From JARRRL01 sp037380725 (lineage in GTDB: Bacteria > Pseudomonadota > Gammaproteobacteria > Pseudomonadales > JANQJO01), in contig JARRRL010000224.1 in NCBI GenBank assembly GCA_037380725.1, positions 1 to 10,878 on the forward strand: a DNA stretch of 10,878 bases, given 5' to 3'. Below the pieces are notes generated by a model. That model saw only the letters and a list, made by a program, of their open reading frames with translations, was not told where the DNA came from and ran no database searches. Position numbers and translations under genes: made by a program. How positions within the stretch are numbered: the first letter of the stretch is position 1; each line of letters opens with the position of its first letter. Of this stretch, positions 1-5,638 are shown in pieces.

Positions 1-1431
1 CGTTAAATCGCCGACGATTTCCGACAGTTGCTGCGTGGATACAAGCGAGGTGCGCTTAATGTATTGCTGCAGCTCGTCAACGTTCGGTAGATTTTCCTTG
101 TCTCCCAAGGGCGGGTAACAGGCCAGCATGTATTTGTACCAATCCGAGTACAGCTGGAAACACGATTGCGCCAACGCTGCTTGCAGTTGCTCATAGGTTT
201 CTTGCGCTTGGTTTAAAGTGGATAAATAACCCGAAATATTGGGTGGCAGGTCGATTGCCTGGGAGGCTTCTCCCGTGTTGTTTCCGCCGAGCGGTAGCGC
301 GCGTAGGGTCCATTGAATGCCCGCGTCTTCACTACTGAAACCGCGTTCATGTCGGTTTTCGTCAAAGTTGGGGCCCGCATCAATGGCGGCGCCCGTTGTG
401 GCCAATCCCATTAAAACCGCTTCCAATTGATCTTCGATGGTGGCTTTATCGCTAGCGCTTAAGGTGTGAGCGAGGTAGGCGGATACGGCTTCGGTACCGG
501 TGTTTCCGATGGCGATTTGTTGGATGCTGGGTGGATTGGCGCTGGCCGTAGTGCTGTTTTTTGAGGAGCTGCTGGTTGAAATTGTGCCGAAATAGAGTGA
601 TGTGTTCGGTGTGTTGTTTGTTGTGTTATTTGCTGTGTTATTTGTTGTGTTGCTTGTGCCGGTGTTTTCTGTGGTTGACCACTGCAAAAGGGTTTCCAAT
701 TCTTCTGGCGAGTTGATGCCAGTTAAAATATCGTCTTGAGGACTGGCGTACCAGCCCAGCACCTCATAGTTTGCGTTTGCGGGTCCTTCATGGTCGTAAA
801 AACCAAAAACAGAGCGGCAGTTGGGGTATTGGGTGCTGAAGGCTAATTCGCCATACCCCATGGCGGTGAGTGGGCTGCCTTGTATCTGCGGCCAGTAGCG
901 GCGCGTGTTGGTTTTTTGGGATTGCTCGTTGAGCCAGTCACTCAGGGGCAATTGGCGACCCAGGTACATAAAGGGCTGTTGGGTGCTGTCATCAATCGCC
1001 GTTGCCGCCTGGTGAACGGGAACGGTAATGGCGTCCATGTTGTACGTTGACGTGGCGGCGCTCATAAAATCGCTTTCGACGATCCATTGTGTTATTGCGC
1101 TGCTGCCGTTGATGCGGCGACTGATCAGCCAACGGTTGGGGGCGGCGGGAAATGCGATTCGACTTTGAGAGGTCGATGCAGCGGAGGAGGTGCGCAACGC
1201 GCGCGGCAATGTCCAATGAAGATGGGTCCCAGAGGACAAGGTCAATGTTTGGTTTTGCAGCGGTGTGCTCAGGATGGTGTCGGCCAGGTAAGGATTGCTG
1301 GGCCAAAAATCATCGCTGTGGTTGGACCACGGCAGCAAGGAGAAATCGGCTTTAGCGCACGTTACGGTTTCAGGCGCCGCCAGATGCAAGGCGTTCAATG
1401 AAATGGGAACAATGAGTGCTGAATGGGTCAT
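1..1431 (-). CDS. Large uncharacterised protein, C-terminus beyond window
   Basis: An uninterrupted frame of 477 codons runs from ATG at 1431 down to position 1, where the window cuts it. A TGA lies two codons upstream in frame, so 1431 is the first possible ATG; no clear Shine-Dalgarno precedes it. I see no signal peptide or membrane helix. Recognisable short patterns are NRWLISRR (about residues 104-111), YPNCRSVFGFYDHEG and EVLGWYASPQDD (about residues 205-235). An Asn/Thr-rich low-complexity linker follows near residues 260-276, then a more helical part rich in Gln, Leu and Tyr. From memory these patterns recur in long uncharacterised bacterial proteins, but I cannot assign a function. 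The gene lies 80 nt downstream of the broken GH25 lysozyme gene on the same strand and may have formed an operon with it. Coding is very likely; the role is unknown. Confidence 0.8.
   Translation of the reverse strand, partial: MTHSALIVPISLNALHLAAPETVTCAKADFSLLPWSNHSDDFWPSNPYLADTILSTPLQNQTLTLSSGTHLHWTLPRALRTSSAASTSQSRIAFPAAPNRWLISRRINGSSAITQWIVESDFMSAATSTYNMDAITVPVHQAATAIDDSTQQPFMYLGRQLPLSDWLNEQSQKTNTRRYWPQIQGSPLTAMGYGELAFSTQYPNCRSVFGFYDHEGPANANYEVLGWYASPQDDILTGINSPEELETLLQWSTTENTGTSNTTNNTANNTTNNTPNTSLYFGTISTSSSSKNSTTASANPPSIQQIAIGNTGTEAVSAYLAHTLSASDKATIEDQLEAVLMGLATTGAAIDAGPNFDENRHERGFSSEDAGIQWTLRALPLGGNNTGEASQAIDLPPNISGYLSTLNQAQETYEQLQAALAQSCFQLYSDWYKYMLACYPPLGDKENLPNVDELQQYIKRTSLVSTQQLSEIVGDLT
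601..657 (-). repeat. Low-complexity Asn/Thr codon repeat
   Basis: Read on the minus strand, this tract is a run of AAC/AAT and ACA/ACG codons (pattern N-T-T-N-N-T). It is interrupted only by Ala and Pro and lies inside the long minus-strand gene. It probably encodes a flexible interdomain linker and could change length by slippage. Confidence 0.7.
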
Positions 1432-1511
1432 CGGTCAATACCATTGCGTCGTCGGCAAGCGTGTGTGCCTGCCTGAGGCCATGTGGTTACGGGCCCGTGT
1501 GGTTGCGGATA

Positions 1512-2410
1512 TTAGTGGTTGCGCGCGTCCTGTATGAATTTTTCCATTTCGGCGAGACTGCCATTGAAAATGTTTAGATCAACGTGCCCCTCGATGCCTG
1601 TGAGTTCACCGGTTTGCGAGTGTTGCCACAGTGACCACAAACGGTGTGCCCACGGTGTTGGCACGTTGTTAACGCTGTGGTTGTAATCCGCAATCCACAG
1701 TGGGTAACGTGCAAAATCACGGTTGGTCAGCACCGAATCGGCAAAGCCATTATCGGTATAGACGATGGGAACGATCCCCGTGGCCTTTTCTACTGCTCGC
1801 AGCCAGATTAAAGCGCGTTTTTGTAGTTCTTTGGCTTCCGTGTGATCGTCTATTTCAATATCGAGCATGGGGGGCAAATCGTGTGCTGCGAGCGTGCCGA
1901 CTGTGTCGAGAAAATCTTATCCAAGTGCAGCGGCATCATCGGCGGTAAATAAAAATGGTAGGAGCAGCGATACCGTGAATTTCTGCGCAATTCATACCAA
2001 TTGGTTTTAAACATGGGGTCAACAAAGGTGTCGCCGCCGGTGGCTTTAGCGTACGCGAAATGAATGCCAGTTTGCGCCACGCTGGGCCAATGTATTTTGC
2101 CCTGATAGTGCGATACGTCGATGCCTTTTGCGTTACCGGTTGGTATGTTGGTTGGTGTCGTGGTTGGTGAATGCTTGCCTGTGTTGTTTACGGTTGTGCT
2201 GTTTGCAATGGGAAGTGGCTTCGTGGTTTGGGGTGGTGTTTGGAGCGGCGTTTGAGTGGGCGTTTGGTTTTGCCATTGAACGGTTTGTACGGGTTGCGCT
2301 TGGGCAAGGGTCGATGGCAGGTGCGCAAAATGCCATAGCCACATCAGCAGTGGCGAAAACAAACTAGCAATTAACGCCCATCGTAATGGAACGTAGAGAT
2401 CGTTTGTCAA
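1512..2410 (-). pseudogene. GH25 family lysozyme (1,4-beta-N-acetylmuramidase), frameshifted
   Basis: Family members hydrolyse the MurNAc-GlcNAc bond of peptidoglycan. The N-terminal frame (start TTG 2410, no good ribosome site) encodes a membrane anchor (about residues 11-30), a Pro/Thr/Gln-rich linker (about 33-95) and the GH25 opening GIDVSHYQG (96-104) with its catalytic-site Asp. The catalytic MLDIEID and the terminal part (PLWIADYN, LWQHSQTGE, VDLNIFNG) lie in a different frame that ends at 1512. Damage is visible at several points. The stretch after NWYEL reads as family-like EIHGIA only in the +1 frame, before YHFYLP returns in the original frame. A further shift follows YHFYLP, and an in-frame TAA (1917-1919) sits in the downstream frame. 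The pieces are otherwise colinear and complete, so this is a recently broken gene. A sequencing error cannot explain all the lesions easily. Confidence 0.85.
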
Positions 2411-2590
2411 AATATTTTACCGGGTTTGTGAAATCTGTGATTTTTTGAAGCGTCGCCTTTCACTGTTTAGCACTTGGTGTGTGGTAGCGCAAACCACTAA
2501 CAGCGAATCGGCTGGATTGAGCCTTATTTTGTTGACACAGTATTGCATCGTGCGTAATGGTTGACTGTGTCGGGAGGCGGTTAAACGCGG

Positions 2591-2910
2591 AACAAACGGG
2601 ACAGCCACGATTTAGGATGCTAGCAAAAGGATGTTTCTTGATGGACAGTGCGAAAATTAATCAATCAAAATGTGTCTCATCCGTTTTTGCCTGAATAATC
2701 AGGAAAAGAATGTGTGATCTTTAAGGTAAGAAATAGAATTTGGCTAAAATGACATCAAAACGCGATAATCAGAGCAATAGCCTGCTTCCAGTCAAACTCT
2801 GGTATGCTTTTTGGATTGAGTGATATTTCCCTACAAATTTTTTAAATCGACTCTCAAAATGTGGGTACAATAAAGCCATTGTTTGGTGTCGATTTTAAGG
2901 CGCTCTAAAA
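2591..2910. repeat. REP-like repeat plus RAYT 3' remnant, copy 1
   Basis: The block opens with ACAAACGGGACAGCCACGA. It then matches 8840-9252 almost continuously up to the CGCTCTAAAA end at 2910. Relative to the other copy it lacks about 90 bp after CTTCCAGTCAAACT (near 2798). The left part (2591 to about 2790) is the noncoding tail of a REP-associated transposase gene; the right part is its coding remnant. The right boundary abuts the ribosome site of the acetyltransferase gene. Confidence 0.85.
2795..2908 (-). pseudogene. RAYT-type transposase C-terminal fragment (copy 1)
   Basis: Read on the minus strand, codons from 2908 give LERLKIDTKQWLYCT. The sequence then continues as HFESRF-like protein only after a 1-nt correction (ACCCACATT here; the other copy has ACCTAACATT). 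LERLxIDxxQW followed by (T/Q)HFESxF is characteristic of the C-terminal domain of IS200-like REP-associated tyrosine transposases. Only about 38 codons remain, and the end of the gene is deleted. It is a dead fragment. Confidence 0.75.
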
Positions 2911-2920
2911 GGGAAATTAA

Positions 2921-3518
2921 ATGTCAAATAAAATATATGTTCCGAGAATTGAACTTGAAGACCTAGTTTTAGAGGTTCCGACAAATAGTATTATTGACTC
3001 TATCATTAAATATTATCGGAGCAATAGAAAATACCTGGGGAGGTATGCAGCGACAGTTAACCAATGTTTTATGGACCATGAATTTTGGATCAGTAAAATA
3101 TGTGCAATGCATAATGATTATGAAGAAGACAAAGCCTGTAACTTTTGTATCCTAAATGATAGGCGAGATGTTATTGGGGTGATTAATTATTTCAATATAA
3201 CAAGAGGCGCTTTCCATTGCTGTATACTTGGCTATAGCTTAGATGAATCAAGACAAGGAAGAGGGATTATGGCCAGGACGTTGAGTGAATCTATAAAATA
3301 TATGTTTGATAAAAAACATTCATCGTATTGAAGCCAATCATCATACTGAAAATATAAAAAGCTCAAGAGTTTTGAAGAAGTTGGGATTCGTTGAGGCGGG
3401 CGCTGCAGAAAAATATTTGTTGGTGAATGGAGAGTGGGTGCCGCACGTAAGAACTTCGTTAATTAATGAGCGCTGGTCTATTGAAAATATTGCAGGATAC
3501 TTGACGCATGGACTATAG
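2921..3518 (+). pseudogene. RimJ/RimL-type GNAT N-acetyltransferase, 1-nt frameshift
   Basis: GNAT enzymes of this branch transfer acetyl from acetyl-CoA to an amino group, often a protein N-terminus. The first frame (ATG 2921, AGGGA 6-9 nt upstream) gives 136 residues, including IGVINYFNI and LGYSLDESRQGRGIM, where Q-G-R-G is the acetyl-CoA pyrophosphate loop. It then ends abruptly as DKKHSSY. The expected continuation NIHRIEANHHTEN, SSRVLKKLGF and LLVNGEWVPHV is open in the +1 frame to TAG at 3518. Removing one A from the A6 run at 3311-3316 would restore a normal protein of about 197 residues. Options are a true indel, an assembly error, or slippage on the A-run. It is A+T-rich compared with the lysozyme region, and its upstream DNA is a REP/RAYT remnant, so the native promoter may be lost. 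The substrate is unknown; microviridin clusters also carry a GNAT (MvdB/MdnD), but the link here is only positional. Confidence 0.82.
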
Positions 3519-4003
3519 CATATTTTTTTGGATCATCCAGGTCTTTAAATGCTTCAACTGTATATAAATTATTGAAGCATGTTGCGTTAGTTGCTGACAA
3601 AAAAATTTTAAAGCAATTTGAGCGCCAGAAAGGCATTTTGATGCTTTTGGGGGGCTAATTGCCCCTTGGAGCGCAAAAATCCGATATCGTGGACGGGTGC
3701 GCGCTTGCTGATCGAAGAGTTATTGCCACTGTTGAGCGCTGCGTAAGGTGTGTGTTGCCTGAGATTCATCCTGATAAGGTGTGATTCGCTTCATGCTTTG
3801 TGTAACGTATAAGAATAACCTCACGTTTACTAACTTGGGTCTAACGCGTAACTCATATCATACTACACAAATGATATTTGCATCTGACTGAAAAAATTTT
3901 ATGGTATTAGTGTTGTAGGCAGTAATTTTCTTATAGTCATATGCGGCAAAATTGCAACATTTCAACACACAACAACACCATGGACATTTAAGAGGTAATT
4001 ATT
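3519..4003. other. Intergenic stretch, no convincing gene
   Basis: Nothing here is a convincing gene. It holds an inverted repeat (3549-3580) and G- and T-runs around 3600-3660. An open stretch of about 35 codons at 3666-3782 on the plus strand has no start and may be a gene scrap. An A+T-rich part (3840-4003) is probably the promoter region of the following peptide gene, but I find no -35/-10 pair good enough to mark. Confidence 0.6.
3549..3580. repeat. Inverted repeat, 9-bp arms
   Basis: ATGCTTCAA at 3549-3557 pairs perfectly with TTGAAGCAT at 3572-3580 across a 14-nt A+T-rich loop, 31 nt after the acetyltransferase stop. No T-run follows, so it is not a standard intrinsic terminator, although it could end or stabilise that transcript. 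Confidence 0.5.
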
Positions 4004-4201
4004 ATGACAATAAGTGTGACACCGGGAGCGACGCCACCACCAGTAGCACCAACGCCGCCAGCGCCAACGCCAGCGGGAGGAGATGGTGTAGTGATGCCCG
4101 AATTTAATGATTCGGATAAAAGTAAAGTTGCTGCTGGGCCAGCTGATCCACCAGCTAAGCCAGCGTCGGGTGGCCCGCAAGGCGCAGACGTTCCGAAATG
4201 A
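4004..4201 (+). CDS. Pro/Ala-rich 65-residue peptide, unknown function
   Basis: The start is set by AGAGGT (3991-3996), 7 nt before ATG. I do not recognise the product. Residues 6-24 are a Pro/Thr/Ala tract (TPGATPPPVAPTPP and following). A Gly-Gly at 25-26 comes next, then a short mixed stretch VVMPEFNDSDKSK (29-41), and finally a Pro/Gly/Ala-rich tail ending in PK. It has no Cys, no signal peptide and no hydrophobic helix. Size, strong ribosome site and position about 0.9 kb before the graspetide genes would suit a second peptide precursor, with Gly-Gly as a possible leader boundary. However, it lacks the leader motif seen in the 5133 peptide and could equally be a small disordered protein. 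A hairpin (4211-4241) follows closely and may end its transcript. Confidence 0.6.
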   Translation: MTISVTPGATPPPVAPTPPAPTPAGGDGVVMPEFNDSDKSKVAAGPADPPAKPASGGPQGADVPK

Positions 4202-4210
4202 TTAATCCGC

Positions 4211-4241
4211 TGATCAAAGGTGTTCGGGTTTTATTTGATCA
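4211..4241. repeat. Inverted repeat after peptide gene, possible weak terminator
   Basis: TGATCAAA (4211-4218) pairs with TTTGATCA (4234-4241) over a 15-nt loop, 9 nt after the peptide stop. An AAAA run follows rather than a T-run. It may be a transcript-end stem or a protein site; a terminator function is uncertain. Confidence 0.4.
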
Positions 4242-4266
4242 AAAATCTGATGGATGACATCGAAAA

Positions 4267-4332
4267 AACGTAACAGTCCCCTGGTATGGCGTGTTTTATG
4301 AGGACGAGCGCTAACATAGGGACTGTTACGTT
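4267..4332. repeat. REP-like inverted repeat, 14-bp perfect arms
   Basis: AACGTAACAGTCCC (4267-4280) is exactly repeated in inverse as GGGACTGTTACGTT (4319-4332), with 38 nt between. Perfect arms of this length suggest a small mobile or REP/MITE-like unit, or a stable transcript hairpin. The repeat differs in sequence from the GGGACAGCCACGA family seen elsewhere in the window. Confidence 0.75.
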
Positions 4333-4432
4333 GAAAGGGCTGGTCTTGCCATACAGAGAGACGTTGGAAAAGAAAGTACATAGAAAATATCCATTGATCA
4401 TATGAAAGTTGGGAGGGGGTAAAAAATGATTG

Positions 4433-4579
4433 ATGGCTGGAAACTACACGAGCGGTGTTAATTTCAGGGAGATCGTAAAATGGAGCTTGGCGGGCACCTT
4501 CTTTCTAGTTCATATCGTACTGGTCGTCGGTGGTTTTCTGATCTATCACCGCGCCCACCTTGCATCATTCTCAGGCTGA
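4433..4579 (+). CDS. Small single-pass membrane protein, 48 residues, probably truncated by frameshift
   Basis: The frame from ATG 4433 reads MAGNYTSGVNFREIVKW. A clear membrane helix follows (about residues 18-37: SLAGTFFLVHIVLVVGG and following), then basic YHRAH and a stop at 4577-4579. A purine-rich GGGAGGGGG (4411-4419) lies 13 nt upstream, rather far. It is better placed for an overlapping ATG at 4426, which gives only 11 codons. From about 4542 the next frame is open and encodes an acidic tail (see 4593-4697), so the two parts may once have formed one membrane protein of about 88 residues with a positive-then-acidic C-terminal tail. Function is unknown. It lies between the Pro-rich peptide and the graspetide precursor, all on the plus strand. 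Confidence 0.45.
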   Translation: MAGNYTSGVNFREIVKWSLAGTFFLVHIVLVVGGFLIYHRAHLASFSG

Positions 4580-4592
4580 GACTGAGGCTGCG

Positions 4593-4697
4593 ATGCAGCT
4601 TGCGGATGAGATTGATGATGGTTTGAGCGATTTTCCGGATCTGTACGATGATGATATAGACGAGGATCTGGTTGGGCATCAGGAGATGAAATCGTGA
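4593..4697 (+). CDS. Acidic 34-residue reading frame, possibly the tail of the preceding membrane protein
   Basis: From ATG 4593 the frame encodes 34 residues of which about 13 are Asp or Glu, including ADEIDDG and LYDDDIDEDL. The frame is open upstream to 4542 and so overlaps the end of the 48-residue membrane protein. Joining the two needs a one-base skip between 4542 and 4579. No ribosome site is evident before 4593. I favour a broken or shifted single gene over an independent peptide. The opposite strand is also open here, which weakens the case for coding. Confidence 0.35.
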   Translation: MQLADEIDDGLSDFPDLYDDDIDEDLVGHQEMKS

Positions 4698-4978
4698 CGC
4701 CCGGTGTAACGCTAAGTGACTTCCTTTTTAAAAAAGCTTTACTCACCCTCAACTGCTGCACGACTTCATTAACGATGGTGGTAAATTCCATTTTTTCTTT
4801 AAGTGGATATAGATTAATGGCGCCGTAGAACTGCTTCTTGAGTAGGGCACTGAGTCTCCAAAAGACGCCTGACCCAACTGACGCCCCACCAAAACCTCTG
4901 TTTTTCCTATTGGATTGATTAAAAATAGTCTATTTGTATTGATGATTTTATGTCATGCAATCCTGCGTGCGTTTGTGA

Positions 4979-5007
4979 TTGCGTTTAATTTATGTAAGGA
5001 ATAGAAT
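4979..5007 (+). promoter_or_regulatory. Candidate sigma70 promoter for the graspetide precursor
   Basis: TTGCGT (4979-4984) and TAGAAT (5002-5007) are separated by 17 nt. The -10 matches five of six consensus bases; the -35 matches three. Transcription would begin near 5014, giving a leader of about 120 nt before the peptide start at 5133. Confidence 0.4.
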
Positions 5008-5017
5008 ATTGTATTCC
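4998..5017. promoter_or_regulatory. Palindrome over the -10 element, candidate operator
   Basis: GGAATAGAAT followed directly by ATTGTATTCC is a 20-bp palindrome with a single mismatched pair (G/G at the seventh position of each arm). It covers the putative -10 TAGAAT and start site. A dimeric repressor binding here would block transcription. No regulator gene is seen in the window. Confidence 0.4.
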
Positions 5018-5120
5018 GGATCTCCTCAATGGGTATGTAGTATTTATTTGTAAACTAATTTCTCCCTGATGCTTGAGTTGTTCGGTAGTGGTTCCATGGA
5101 ATAATTATTATAAAATATAC

Positions 5121-5125
5121 AGGAG
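5121..5125 (+). promoter_or_regulatory. Shine-Dalgarno fixing the precursor start
   Basis: AGGAG lies 7 nt before ATG 5133. The frame is open further upstream to 5073, but nothing comparable precedes the earlier possible start there, so the peptide is taken to begin at 5133. Confidence 0.8.
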
Positions 5126-5132
5126 CAAAACA

Positions 5133-5474
5133 ATGAGCATAATAGTTGAGTCCAAGCCCCTTGATGCCCATGCGATTCAGCAGCAGGCGCCCAACACCTC
5201 TGATCTTTCCTCTGGCGCAGTGAGTCAGGCTTCCAAAGAAAGTGGCCATGATCCCAAGTGGTTGCGCCTGTTGGAAAACATGTCAAAATATCTCAAAATG
5301 GGACGCAGAACACACGATGCAGTTCAACCGTTAAACCTTCATCGTACGGCGAGCACTAAGCTCAATGAGCTTCGATTAGTTGAGGACCAGTCAGGAATCA
5401 GAGGGCATACGATAAACACGGAATACGTCACTGGCAAAGTCAAGCCTAAAACGGATGCCAAAGCAGACGATTGA
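5133..5474 (+). CDS. Candidate graspetide (microviridin-like) precursor peptide, 113 residues
   Basis: The start ATG 5133 has a strong AGGAG site. Residues 1-40 are polar and probably unstructured. PKWLRLLE (41-48) matches the microviridin leader motif PFFARFLE in P, R, L and E, with aromatic or aliphatic agreement at three further positions; that motif is the helix recognised by the ATP-grasp ligase. It continues as an amphipathic segment, NMSKYLKM. The C-terminus (91-113) is rich in Thr, Lys and Asp. T100-x-K102-x-x-P105-x-T107-D108-x-x-x-D112-D113 resembles a stretched form of the microviridin core T-x-K-x-P-S-D-x-(E/D)-(E/D), with three donors and three acidic acceptors in the same order. 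By analogy, side-chain esters or an amide would be formed here by the ligase gene 164 nt downstream. At 113 residues it is long for a microviridin precursor (usually about 50). The role as ligase substrate is inferred from motif and position. Confidence 0.75.
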   Translation: MSIIVESKPLDAHAIQQQAPNTSDLSSGAVSQASKESGHDPKWLRLLENMSKYLKMGRRTHDAVQPLNLHRTASTKLNELRLVEDQSGIRGHTINTEYVTGKVKPKTDAKADD

Positions 5475-5517
5475 CAAAAATCCATAGTCCGTCCTAACGC
5501 AAGCAGTAAGAAACGTG

Positions 5518-5544
5518 AAAACCCTCCCATCACGGAGGGTTTTC
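5518..5544 (+). terminator. Intrinsic terminator between precursor and ligase genes
   Basis: AAAACCCTCC (5518-5527) and GGAGGGTTTT (5534-5543) form a perfect 10-bp stem around a 6-nt loop, with four T at the 3' side. It begins 43 nt after the peptide stop and 95 nt before the ligase start. Partial read-through would give much more peptide mRNA than ligase mRNA. Because the stem is flanked by A-run and T-run, it could also work on the other strand. Confidence 0.85.
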
Positions 5545-5638
5545 TGCTGCGCAGAGCAAAACGGGTAGCGCGCACCACACAGAGTCCGCCGCGCTGTATT
5601 GTTGTTCAAAAAAATAAATTTAATAAATAGACAGTCTC

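Larger units (their letters stand above)
4698..5132. other. Intergenic region holding the presumed precursor promoter
   Basis: No gene is supported on the plus strand. On the minus strand a frame without stops runs from about 4930 to 4546, but it has no convincing start, ribosome site or recognised domain. The right half is A+T-rich and contains a promoter-like pair (4979-5007), a near-perfect 20-bp palindrome (4998-5017) and a TTCCATGGAA palindrome (5092-5101). It therefore probably serves as the control region of the peptide gene. Confidence 0.55.

Noticed and set aside
601..657. Possible CRISPR or other tandem array
   Set aside because: Units are short and imperfect, lie inside a coding frame as Asn/Thr codons, and have no spacers.
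992..1306. 104-residue ORFs on both strands inside the long minus-strand gene
   Set aside because: Out-of-frame shadows of the continuous 477-codon frame; their Arg-, Cys- and Gln-rich composition is not protein-like.
2128..2367. 79-residue plus-strand ORF opposite the lysozyme linker
   Set aside because: Antisense shadow of the low-complexity Pro/Thr/Gln linker.
2417..2548. 43-residue minus-strand ORF just before the lysozyme
   Set aside because: It is in the same frame as the lysozyme, separated only by TAA and two codons, and has no ribosome site or recognisable domain. It may be chance or an old N-terminal extension.
3311..3316. A6 run as a programmed -1 frameshift signal
   Set aside because: The needed change is +1, not -1, and no stimulatory stem or internal ribosome site is evident; an indel is simpler.
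3666..3782. Plus-strand open scrap with ERCVRCVLPEIHPDK, faintly like a MOSC-domain Cys motif
   Set aside because: About 35 codons, no start, and the similarity is too short to name.
4546..4930. Open minus-strand frame (includes FWRLSALLKKQFYGAI and MEFTTIVNEVVQQL)
   Set aside because: No start signal and no known domain, and it crosses the acidic plus-strand frame. Chance openness cannot be excluded.
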